Positions 1 through 6,745 of a stretch of 64,000 nucleotides of DNA are shown here, one piece after another; the first letter of the stretch is position 1, and every line of letters starts with the position of its first letter. A program made the position numbers and the translations under genes. The DNA is from JAJKIP01 sp037200685 (GTDB lineage Bacteria > Bacteroidota > Bacteroidia > Chitinophagales > Chitinophagaceae), in contig JBBCIG010000017.1 of assembly GCA_037200685.1 (NCBI GenBank), positions 124,001-188,000 on the forward strand. The letters run 5' to 3'. Below the pieces are notes generated by a model, which ran no database searches, was not told the DNA's origin, and was given only the letters and a program-made list of their open reading frames with translations.

Positions 1-51
1 GTCAAAGCAATGCTCTGAAACATCCCGATAGCTATCAGGAGAGCTAACGTT
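1..51. repeat. tRNA-arm-like fragment with palindrome
   Basis: Contains ATGCTCTGAA followed by CATCCCGATAGCTATC and then AGGAGAGCTAA. The same order (ATGCTCTGAACC, CCCGATAGCTATCGGG, TAAACTCCC) is seen in the degenerate tRNA-Val copy at 3120-3190. I infer it is another decayed piece of that element. The similarity is short and the right half of the palindrome has drifted. Confidence 0.35.
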
Positions 52-176
52 CCTGATTACCGGAGAGATGACTTTCCGGGCTGACAAATTTATAGTAATC
101 ATTCCACACAATTGTTATCATTTATCTTTGCCCTTCCATTTATGCTTATTTTATTCCTGACATTCAATTTTGCCAA

Positions 177-1310
177 ATGAAATTTATTTTAAAACAAACA
201 ATTTTTGTTGCAGCAGCGCTATTGATTTTTGCCAACATACAGGCAACGCCGGGCAAGAAAACCTTGCCTCCCAAAGGAATTACTTCCATCACCTGGGGAC
301 AGCTCGATGGTAAAGAGGTAAAACTCTTTACACTTACTAATAAAAACGGCGGTGAAGTTAAAATCACCAACTATGGTGCGATCATTACTTCATGGGTGGC
401 GCCTGAAAAAAATGGTTCATTCAGCAATGTTGTACTGGGCTTTGATAGTCTCAAGAACTACCTGTCCCGAGGTAATCCTTTCTTTGGTGCATTGGCAGGC
501 AGGTACGCCAACCGGATTGGCAAAGCAAAATTCACGCTGGATGGAACAACTTACAATCTAACTGCAAACAATGGCCCTAACCAATTACATGGCGGCCGCA
601 AAGGTTTTGATAAAGTAGTTTGGGATGCAGAGGCCATTGTTGAAAAAAATCCATCAATAACACTTACTTATTTTAGTAAAGACGGAGAAGAGGGGTATCC
701 TGGCAATTTGAAGGTGAAAGTTATATATTCTTTATCCGATGCTAATGAATTATCGATTGATTACAGTGCGGAAACAGATAAAACAACAGTTGTAAACCTC
801 ACCCAACACAGTTATTTTAATTTAACCGGCGATGTAAGTAATACAGTATTGAATGAAACATTGCAGATTGACGCCAGCAACTACACTCCTTTTGACAGCA
901 CATCAATTCCCACGGGTGAGATTGTTCCTGTCACAGGGACGCCATTTGATTTCACCAAACCCCACAAGGTGGGTGAACGCATTGCTTTATTAAAAGGTGG
1001 TTATGATCACAATTTTGTGCTGAATAAAAAAACTAAATCGCTCAGCCGTATTGCTACTGTAACAGACAGCATGAGCCGCAGGAAAATGGAAGTATACACA
1101 ATGGAACCAGCAGTGCAACTTTATACAGCCAATTCATTAAACGGTTCGCTGAAAAACAGGGATGGCAAACCCATCTTTAAATATTGCGGGCTTTGCCTGG
1201 AAACACAGCACTTTCCTGATTCACCGAATAAACCCAACTTCCCGTCAACAGTATTGAAGCCGGGTGAAAAATATCATACAGTTACGAAATATAAAATTTC
1301 TGTTTTTTAA
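177..1310 (+). CDS. galM: Aldose 1-epimerase (galactose mutarotase), exported
   Basis: Interconverts alpha and beta anomers of aldoses such as galactose. The 377-residue product begins with a hydrophobic signal peptide (about residues 1-23), so it probably acts in the periplasm, as is common for Bacteroidota mutarotases in glycan use. Family landmarks are visible: NQLHGG with His138, QHSYFNLTG with His211 and LETQHFPDS with Glu342, which match the catalytic His/His/Glu set. Length is normal for secreted family members. A TATCTTTG element at 123-130 is a plausible -7 box. The next gene starts 2 bases after the stop, so the two are probably co-transcribed. Confidence 0.93.
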   Translation: MKFILKQTIFVAAALLIFANIQATPGKKTLPPKGITSITWGQLDGKEVKLFTLTNKNGGEVKITNYGAIITSWVAPEKNGSFSNVVLGFDSLKNYLSRGNPFFGALAGRYANRIGKAKFTLDGTTYNLTANNGPNQLHGGRKGFDKVVWDAEAIVEKNPSITLTYFSKDGEEGYPGNLKVKVIYSLSDANELSIDYSAETDKTTVVNLTQHSYFNLTGDVSNTVLNETLQIDASNYTPFDSTSIPTGEIVPVTGTPFDFTKPHKVGERIALLKGGYDHNFVLNKKTKSLSRIATVTDSMSRRKMEVYTMEPAVQLYTANSLNGSLKNRDGKPIFKYCGLCLETQHFPDSPNKPNFPSTVLKPGEKYHTVTKYKISVF

Positions 1311-1311
1311 C

Positions 1312-1977
1312 ATGCCGCAACAACCACAAGCCTTTTTATTTGACCTGAATGGAACGATCATTGACGATATGCAGTACCACATCAAAGCGTGGCATAAGAT
1401 ATTCAATGACCTTGGCGTTGACCTTACTTACGAACAAACTAAAGTGCAATGCTATGGCAAGAATGAAGAAGTGATTGAAAGGGTAATACCAGGCAAATTT
1501 TCCCTGGAAGAAAAAACAGGGATGGGTTATAAAAAAGAAGAGCAATACCAAAAGGAATTCCGCCCTTATCTTAAGTTAATTGATGGCCTCGGTGAGTTTT
1601 TAAAAGAAGCAAAGAAGGCTGGAATAAAAATGGCGATCGGTTCCGCGGCTGTCATGTTTAATGTAGATTTTGTTTTAGATGGCTTAAACATCCGGCATTA
1701 TTTTGATTCGATTGTCAGCGCCGATGATGTAACGCTCAGCAAACCTCACCCGGAAACTTTTTTAAACTGCGCTGAAGAGTTACACTTTCCTGCCGCCAAT
1801 TGTATTGTGTTTGAAGATGCGCCAAAAGGTATCGAAGCGGCCATCAATGCAGGGATGAAATCCGTTGTACTCACCACCATGCACGAGCAACATGAGTTTA
1901 AATCCTACGACAAGCACATCATTGCTTACGGAAAGAATTTCACTGAAATTTCTTTGGAGAAAATAATGAAAGGATAG
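1312..1977 (+). CDS. HAD-superfamily hydrolase, beta-phosphoglucomutase-like
   Basis: A 221-residue HAD subfamily IA protein. The open frame extends upstream to 1264 inside galM, but the start at 1312, directly after the galM stop, gives the usual N-terminus with motif I at residues 11-15. Motif I reads DLNGT, so the second Asp (general acid/base in phosphatases and phosphomutases) is Asn. Motif II is IGSAA, motif III SKPHPETF and motif IV EDAPKG. The cap sequence resembles beta-phosphoglucomutase and sugar-phosphate phosphatases. Coupling with galM suggests a sugar-phosphate substrate, but the exact reaction is not established. The Asn variant is described further in the findings. Confidence 0.88.
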   Translation: MPQQPQAFLFDLNGTIIDDMQYHIKAWHKIFNDLGVDLTYEQTKVQCYGKNEEVIERVIPGKFSLEEKTGMGYKKEEQYQKEFRPYLKLIDGLGEFLKEAKKAGIKMAIGSAAVMFNVDFVLDGLNIRHYFDSIVSADDVTLSKPHPETFLNCAEELHFPAANCIVFEDAPKGIEAAINAGMKSVVLTTMHEQHEFKSYDKHIIAYGKNFTEISLEKIMKG

Positions 1978-2029
1978 CGCAAAAACCGGTGGAAAAACCC
2001 ATTTTTCCAGGAACGCCTAACTTTACCTT

Positions 2030-2320
2030 ATGAAGAAGTACCAGGTGACGATACGTTTTGAAATGGATGACAGTTTTATGGACCTGGTTCCCCCGCACAG
2101 AACATACATTAATTATCTCATCAATAAGAATGTGATTGATCAATATGCAGTGAGTATGGAAACACAGCGTGTGTGGATTACTGTAACAGCAAAGACAAAA
2201 AAAGAAGTAGAAAAGATCCTGAAGAAATCCCCGCTGGAGAAATTCTGGACTTACGAGATTGATGAGTTGTTTGTTTTAGACGGTCAGCATTATCGATTGC
2301 CAGCCGTGCAGCCGAATTAA
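2030..2320 (+). CDS. Small protein, dimeric alpha/beta-barrel-like
   Basis: A 96-residue protein without signal peptide or membrane segment. Its pattern (MKKYQVTIRFEMDD..., a helix, VSMETQRVWITVTAKTKKEVEKIL...) alternates strands and helices like YCII or muconolactone-isomerase type ferredoxin-like folds. This is pattern recognition only. TAACTTTA lies at 2018-2025, so transcription would begin almost at the ATG. It follows the HAD gene by 52 bases and may belong to the same unit. Confidence 0.7.
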   Translation: MKKYQVTIRFEMDDSFMDLVPPHRTYINYLINKNVIDQYAVSMETQRVWITVTAKTKKEVEKILKKSPLEKFWTYEIDELFVLDGQHYRLPAVQPN

Positions 2321-2364
2321 TTATTCCCCCAAATAACCAATAATTATTAATTAGTGATTATTGA

Positions 2365-2916
2365 TTATTTCTTGCCAGCCCACATCGGTTTCTGCTTCAT
2401 CACTTTTTTATATATCGGACAACTTTCCACATGAGCGCCGCGCAAATAACCACAACTCATTAAAAATTCATTGACGATCTCACCACCGGTAAAACGGAAT
2501 GTTTGCTTAAACAATTTCACCCACTCTTCTTTTGTTTTGGGATGATGTTGATCCAGCCATTTTTTAAAGGAGCCGAATTCTTTCTGAATGGCCTTTATTT
2601 TTTTAGCATTATCAATCGTCGCTTCAATCTTCAACCGGTTGCGGATAATGCCTGCATCCAGCATCAGCTTTGCTTTTTTCTTATCAGTATAGCGGGATAC
2701 TTTATCAATATTGAAATTGTCAAAAGCTTTGAAAAAATTGTCTTTCTTTTTCAGGATCGTTTCCCAGCTCAACCCCGCCTGGTTGATCTCCAGTATTAGC
2801 CTGGCAAACAGTTCATCATCATTGAGCAAGGGGAACCCGTATTCTTTGTCATGGTAATCCCGGTGAACGGTTTCTTTGCCTTTTCCTTGTACAAACTCGC
2901 AATAAGAAGCAGCCAT
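2365..2916 (-). CDS. tag: DNA-3-methyladenine glycosylase I
   Basis: Removes 3-methyladenine from alkylated DNA in base excision repair. Family hallmarks are seen: an N-terminal Cys (ASYCEF), YHDKEYGFP, the LSWETIL segment and C-terminal GAHVESCP. The Cys/His and His/Cys pairs are the zinc ligands known for this family. The frame is open up to 2934, but that ATG lies inside the hairpin that terminates the tRNA-Val transcript, so I place the start at 2916 (MAASYC). The resulting 183 residues are normal for the family. It lies just downstream of tRNA-Val on the same strand. Confidence 0.93.
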   Translation of the reverse strand: MAASYCEFVQGKGKETVHRDYHDKEYGFPLLNDDELFARLILEINQAGLSWETILKKKDNFFKAFDNFNIDKVSRYTDKKKAKLMLDAGIIRNRLKIEATIDNAKKIKAIQKEFGSFKKWLDQHHPKTKEEWVKLFKQTFRFTGGEIVNEFLMSCGYLRGAHVESCPIYKKVMKQKPMWAGKK

Positions 2917-2920
2917 AAAT

Positions 2921-2943
2921 GAAAAGCCCCGCATCTGCGGGGA
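2921..2943 (-). terminator. Intrinsic terminator of tRNA-Val
   Basis: On the minus strand a 7-bp perfect GC-rich stem (CCCCGCA/TGCGGGG) with a 2-base loop is followed by CTTTTC. It sits 4 bases after the tRNA 3' end. Confidence 0.75.
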
Positions 2944-2946
2944 CTG

Positions 2947-3021
2947 TGGGAGTTGACGGGTTCGAACCGCCGACCCTCTGCTTGTAAGGCAGATGCTCTG
3001 AACCAGCTGAGCTAAACTCCC
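2947..3021 (-). tRNA. tRNA-Val (anticodon TAC)
   Basis: Cloverleaf read by eye on the minus strand. The 7-bp acceptor stem is GGGAGTT/AACTCCC with discriminator A. The D-arm is AGCTCAGCTGGTTCAGAGC, the anticodon arm CTGCCTTACAAGCAG has TAC in the loop, and the T-arm contains GGTTCGAACC. CCA is not encoded. Two truncated relatives lie immediately upstream in its transcription direction. Confidence 0.95.
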
Positions 3022-3040
3022 AATATTTTCAATCTTTTAC

Positions 3041-3101
3041 TCGAACCGCTGACCACTCCCGATTTTATCGGGATGCTCTGAACCAGCTGAGCTAAACTCC
3101 C
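3041..3101 (-). pseudogene. Degenerate tRNA-Val copy 2, anticodon arm replaced
   Basis: On the minus strand it starts with the same acceptor 5' strand and D-arm as the intact tRNA. The 17-base anticodon stem-loop is replaced by an equally long, self-complementary TCCCGATAAAATCGGGA. It breaks off in the T-loop (GGTTCGA) and lacks the 3' acceptor strand. The spacer AATATTTTCAATCTTTT is shared with the next copy, giving an 80-base period. Confidence 0.8.
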
Positions 3102-3119
3102 AATATTTTCAATCTTTTT

Positions 3120-3190
3120 GAACCGATGACCCTCCCGACTTATAGTCGGGATGCTCTGAACCATCCCGATAGCTATCGGGATAAACTCCC
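3120..3190 (-). pseudogene. Degenerate tRNA-Val copy 3, two arms replaced
   Basis: On the minus strand it starts with GGGAGTTTA. The first half of the D-arm is replaced by the perfect palindrome CCCGATAGCTATCGGG, and the anticodon arm by CCCGACTATAAGTCGGG. It breaks off at GGTTCA in the T-loop, the same place as copy 2. It cannot form a normal tRNA. Confidence 0.78.
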
Positions 3191-3303
3191 TTTTTTCGGA
3201 CGGCAAAGATAAGGTTGTACCCACTTTTAGCAAATTTTTTTAGGGTAAATCAATTTTTAAAGGCGAACCGAATATTTACTATACCAGAAGAGAAGATAAT
3301 TTC

Positions 3304-3311
3304 TATTTTTG
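3304..3311 (+). promoter_or_regulatory. Bacteroidota -7 element of clpS
   Basis: TATTTTTG matches TAnnTTTG and ends 4 bases before the clpS ATG, so transcription should start at or next to the start codon. No good -33 TTTG was found. Confidence 0.5.
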
Positions 3312-3315
3312 CAGC

Positions 3316-3618
3316 ATGGACCGCATTAAATCGAACATTTCAACAAAAGAGCAAAAGGAAACGGAAGTGATTACCTCCCACGAGGAATCCTGTTCCCTGA
3401 TCGTTTGGAACGATGAAGTGAACACGTTTGAATGGGTGATCGAAACATTGATCGCTGTTTGCGGCCACACACAGGAGCAGGCTGAGCAATGCTCTTACAT
3501 TATTCACACCAGGGGCAAGTATGCGGTGAAGGAAGGTTTTTACGAAACGCTGAAACCACTGTGCGACGCTATCACCGAAAGAGGAATAGGCGCTACGATC
3601 GAAGTCATGGCGGAATAA
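3316..3618 (+). CDS. clpS: ATP-dependent Clp protease adaptor ClpS
   Basis: Delivers N-degron substrates to ClpAP/ClpCP. The 100-residue protein has a divergent N-terminal tail and the conserved ClpS core: LIVWNDEVNTFEWVIETL, the HTQEQAEQC helix, then HTRGKYAVKEG. The Asn-Asp pair and the H..G.. region form the pocket for the N-terminal residue in this family. It lies 42 bases before aat, which makes destabilising N-termini, so the two form a small N-end-rule unit. Confidence 0.95.
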   Translation: MDRIKSNISTKEQKETEVITSHEESCSLIVWNDEVNTFEWVIETLIAVCGHTQEQAEQCSYIIHTRGKYAVKEGFYETLKPLCDAITERGIGATIEVMAE

Positions 3619-3660
3619 ATCTTTCCTGCTTAATTTCATTTCCAATTTAATGTAATCATC

Positions 3661-4308
3661 ATGGCGCTCTGGGTGCTGGATAATGAATTGGATTTTCCCC
3701 CTGTTAACACAGCAGAGCCGGATGGATTATTGGCCATCGGCGGCGACCTCTCCCCCGAAAGATTATTACTCGCTTACCGCAACGGCATCTTTCCCTGGTA
3801 TGAAGGCGAACATATTTTATGGTGGTGCCCCGATCCCCGTTTTGTTTTATTTCCTGGCGAATTAAAAATAAATAAAAGTGTAAAGCCACTGCTGAACAGG
3901 AACGAGTTTGAATTCACCATCAATACAGCTTTCAAAGATGTAATTCATGAATGTAAAAAGATCAACCGTCCGGGGCAGGATGGTACCTGGATCACCAATG
4001 AAGTTGAGAAAGCATATATCAAAATGCATGAACTCGGTTATGCCCACAGCGCTGAAGTATGGAAAGAAGGAGAATTAGTCGGCGGTTTATATGGCATTAA
4101 ACTGGGCAATGTATTTTTTGGCGAAAGCATGTTCAGCAAAGTCAGCAATGCATCCCGTTATGCATTTATAAAATATATACAGCAATTAAAAGAAGAAGGA
4201 ATTGAATTAATAGATTGCCAGGTCTATACGGAATACCTCGAAAGTATGGGGGCGAAGATGATCCCCGGTGAAGAGTTCATTACATTGCTTAAAAAATTAA
4301 TTCTTTAA
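3661..4308 (+). CDS. aat: Leucyl/phenylalanyl-tRNA-protein transferase
   Basis: Transfers Leu or Phe from aminoacyl-tRNA to proteins with N-terminal Lys or Arg, marking them for ClpS-guided degradation. The 215 residues cover the whole family. Typical segments are FPPVNTAEPDGLLAIGGDLS, NGIFPWYEGEHILWWCPDPR, the ITNEVEKAYIKMHELGYAHS segment, VGGLYGIKLGNVFFGESMFS and DCQVYTEYLESMGA. It is paired with clpS directly upstream. Confidence 0.96.
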   Translation: MALWVLDNELDFPPVNTAEPDGLLAIGGDLSPERLLLAYRNGIFPWYEGEHILWWCPDPRFVLFPGELKINKSVKPLLNRNEFEFTINTAFKDVIHECKKINRPGQDGTWITNEVEKAYIKMHELGYAHSAEVWKEGELVGGLYGIKLGNVFFGESMFSKVSNASRYAFIKYIQQLKEEGIELIDCQVYTEYLESMGAKMIPGEEFITLLKKLIL

Positions 4309-4320
4309 AGTCGTAATAAG

Positions 4321-4429
4321 AAGAACACGGACGATACGGGTTTAAACGGATACACACGGATTATTTCACTTCGTGTAATCTATGATAAAATCTGTGTGCA
4401 TCCATCCCATCCTTATCATCCGTGTTCTT
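4321..4429. repeat. Long imperfect hairpin between convergent genes
   Basis: Arms AAGAACACGGACGAT (4321-4335) and ATCATCCGTGTTCTT (4415-4429) pair with one mismatch, and shorter inner arms (CACACGGATTA region with ATCTGTGTG region) extend the fold. It fills the gap between convergent aat and the esterase. It could be a mobile hairpin repeat, a bidirectional terminator, or both. Confidence 0.6.
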
Positions 4430-4433
4430 TCAC

Positions 4434-5165
4434 TCAAAACCTCGTTTCCAAATACTTCGGCAGCATCGCCCGCCATGTATTCCAGTCATGCGGCCACTCC
4501 TGTCCCCAGATATCCAGCTCGTACCAGATGCCTTTATCGTATAATATTTTAGCGAAGCGTCCGCTGCTGCTCGGGTCTTCATGAGCGCCGCTGCCGGTTA
4601 AAATGTGAATATGATTGCTGCGCCGGATCTGTTCCAACACGTCATGATCGGTAAGATTCGGTATAAAATGCATCGGGCTGTTGTAATAAACATTATCATC
4701 GTAATGACCCTTGGTGTATTCTGTCAGGTCATATACGCCACTCATTGCGATCACACCGTTGATAAGATCAGGCCGTTTCAAAAATAAATTCATGCTGTGC
4801 AAAGCGCCAAACGAAGCGCCGCAGGTAATGATCGGTGTTTGCTGGCTGCTGCTGTTGCGGATATACGGCACCACTTCATTGTATACATAATCATTCCATT
4901 GCTGGTGGCGCACCGATTTATACCACGGGTCAACGCCGTCATTCATCCAGCTTTCGTTGTTGATGCTGTCAATCGAATATACTTTCACTTTTCCGCCGTC
5001 AATGTAAGGCGCCAGGTAATCCATCAATTGAAAACGTTCATACTCCAAATAATCCGCCGCAGCGGTCGGCACCATCAACAAGGCGAAACCATAATATCCA
5101 TAGGTAGCGATGGGCATTTGTTTATTCAATGACGGGCTGTGCCAGGAGGCCAATTCTCTTTTCAT
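4434..5165 (-). CDS. Putative esterase (esterase D-like alpha/beta hydrolase)
   Basis: A 243-residue protein of the putative esterase family (PF00756-like). The nucleophile elbow is CGASFGALHS in mid-protein, and a C-terminal EWPHDW supplies the likely catalytic His. GVIAMSGVYDL and DPWY segments are typical of family members annotated as esterases. There is no clear signal peptide, and substrate is unknown. It is convergent with aat. Confidence 0.85.
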   Translation of the reverse strand: MKRELASWHSPSLNKQMPIATYGYYGFALLMVPTAAADYLEYERFQLMDYLAPYIDGGKVKVYSIDSINNESWMNDGVDPWYKSVRHQQWNDYVYNEVVPYIRNSSSQQTPIITCGASFGALHSMNLFLKRPDLINGVIAMSGVYDLTEYTKGHYDDNVYYNSPMHFIPNLTDHDVLEQIRRSNHIHILTGSGAHEDPSSSGRFAKILYDKGIWYELDIWGQEWPHDWNTWRAMLPKYLETRF

Positions 5166-5831
5166 AAATGTTGTGTCTGGTTTTGCGAATATAATGGTTG
5201 ATCGTTGAGAAGCTATTTTAAATGCGGATTTTTATTAGTTGCCCGGCTGTTGTGCTACTATCATCGCCTGTTGCGACGCTCCGTTCATCTTTCTGTTCGC
5301 TATTCAGCAATAGCGTCGCAGTTTACCATGAGCGAAGTCGAATGGTCGCACTCTTCAGGGTTCTGTTCGCTATTCAGCATTTTAGAAGGGTCTTTATTTC
5401 CACGTTCCTGCGATGACCAGAGATTACTGATTATTTATTAATGATTATTGGGAAGTTGCTGAAAAGGAGGAATAATAATCAATAATCAGTAATTAATAAT
5501 TATCTCCCAGCCGCCTCCGGCAAGAGGAAATAACTAAGATTCAATACGCAAATTCCCTTAATTACAACGATCTTAAAATGATTTATTGAGAAATATCAAT
5601 AAAAATGAGACATCTATTGGTATTACCACTAAGTAATATTACTTTAGTATTTCAGTATTTTTACCATCGTTATTTTACGATTCGATATTCTTGCCTTTAA
5701 CCACAAAATCCTTATCAGGGGTGAATTCCAGGCGATCTGACCCCTACGGATTAAAGATAAATTCAATTTTCACTGAAAACAACACCCTTATGATAGCATA
5801 TGCTGACCGTATAATTGAAAAAAGCCTTTCT
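5166..5831. other. Non-coding stretch with repeats
   Basis: No convincing gene. It holds repeat copy R1 (listed separately), an AT-rich inverted repeat (GATTACTGATTATT region near 5423-5449 against its complement near 5470-5505), and the region leading into the response regulator. Open frames here are short and overlap the repeat, so I do not call them genes. Confidence 0.6.
5239..5390 (+). repeat. Interspersed repeat R, copy 1
   Basis: Shares GCCCGGCTGT, GTGCTACTA, CATCGCCTGTTGCG, CGCACTCTTCAGGG and TTCTGTTCGCTATTCAGCA with other copies. Part of the unit is duplicated inside this copy. It lacks the promoter tail. Confidence 0.75.
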
Positions 5832-6247
5832 ATGCAAGAAGAAAAGATCCGGATCATCGTGGTTGACGACCATAGCGTCGTTCGTGAATTCCTCCAGTTA
5901 ATCCTGAATGCGAACGAACGGTTCTCGGTTATCAAAGCCTGTGACAATGGGATTGATGCCATCGAACAGGCGGCCCTCCTGCAGCCCGACCTCATGTTGC
6001 TCGATATAAATATGAGCCCTTTGAACGGATTTGAAGTAGCACAAAAAGCGCTGGAACAAAACCATCTTTAAAGATCATCGGTTTCTCCGGAAATAATATG
6101 CCATCCTATGCAAGAAAGCTGATGGCGATCGGGGCAAAAGGATATATCACGAAAAGTTCCCCTTTCGAAGAAATTATACATGCGATTATGGAAGTGCACA
6201 AAGGCAACGAATACATTGCAACAGAAGTAAGAAATATGATATTATAA
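5832..6247 (+). CDS. Stand-alone response-regulator receiver domain, frameshifted
   Basis: A single receiver (REC) domain without an output domain. KIRIIVVDDHSVVREFL carries the acidic pair, DLMLLDINMSPLNGFEV the phospho-acceptor Asp, and after the break IIGFSGNN and GAKGYITKSS supply the Thr/Ser-like and Lys positions. The first frame stops at 6071. Adding one base in the AACCATC run near 6060 restores the frame to a stop at 6247. ATGs at 5691 and 5790 are in frame, but the domain begins at MQEEKIRI (5832). No histidine kinase lies nearby. Sequence error or a fresh pseudogene are both possible. Confidence 0.75.
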
Positions 6248-6262
6248 TTTTACCAAACTAAT

Positions 6263-6358
6263 ATGGATTCAGGCTACAACGTAGCTCCCCCACAATCCGT
6301 ACCCTATTTAAAGAATTCTGTAAGTGACGCCATTGCTGTCACTTTTAAAATGCTGTAA
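6263..6358 (+). CDS. Possible 31-residue peptide after the response regulator
   Basis: An ATG-initiated frame, MDSGYNVAPPQSVPYLKNSV..., ends 30 bases before the terminator hairpin at 6390-6414. It is the only thing between the receiver gene and that terminator. Coding potential is unproven. Confidence 0.2.
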   Translation: MDSGYNVAPPQSVPYLKNSVSDAIAVTFKML

Positions 6359-6389
6359 ACAACCTTCACATAGATGAAAAGATGCTTGG

Positions 6390-6414
6390 CCCCCGGAAGT
6401 AAAAGTTCCGGGGG
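6390..6414 (+). terminator. Strong hairpin, probable terminator
   Basis: CCCCCGGAA pairs perfectly with TTCCGGGGG around a 7-base loop. The bases after it are only moderately T-rich. It would end the receiver-domain transcript. Confidence 0.6.
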
Positions 6415-6540
6415 ATTGCATTTATACCTGGCCAGTTACACGAAATATATTGCATTATTGTGGTGGCCGGAACAGAGTTCCGGCTTCCCTGGCAAATCCC
6501 AATAGCTATCTGGGGCTGGCTCCAACAAACATCGGGGTCT

Positions 6541-6672
6541 TCGCCAATTGCTGAATAGCGAACACAAAGTACCGCCGATATTCATCGGGGTGCTGCCATA
6601 ATGTTGAGTAGAATTCATGCAGCACAAGAGTGCGACGCAAGGGACGATGATAGTAGTACAAAAGCTCGGAAC
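6541..6672 (-). repeat. Interspersed repeat R, copy 2
   Basis: Minus-strand copy: TGCTGAATAGCGAACA, then AGAGTGCGACGCAA, GACGATGATAGTAGTA. A CGATATTCATCGGGG imperfect palindrome is inserted, and a CCGGAACAGAGTTCCGG palindrome lies just left at 6467-6483. It fills most of the gap before valS. Confidence 0.7.
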
Positions 6673-6730
6673 ATAAATTTTAAATCAGCAATCGCTAACT
6701 TTTTAGCTTTCTTACTCTACGTAAAACCGG

Positions 6731-6738
6731 TAATTTTG
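6731..6738 (+). promoter_or_regulatory. -7 element of valS
   Basis: TAATTTTG matches TAnnTTTG and ends 7 bases before the valS ATG, implying a nearly leaderless mRNA. Confidence 0.5.
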
Positions 6739-6745
6739 CCGCCTT

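Noticed and set aside
3041..3101. A second functional tRNA with an AAA anticodon
   Set aside because: It lacks the 3' half of the T-arm and the 3' acceptor strand.
3012..3233. Open frame of 73 codons on the minus strand
   Set aside because: It runs through the tRNA-Val-derived tandem copies and is explained by their repeated sequence.
5205..5441. Overlapping open frames near the esterase
   Set aside because: They lie inside repeat R copy 1, and similar frames appear in other R copies.
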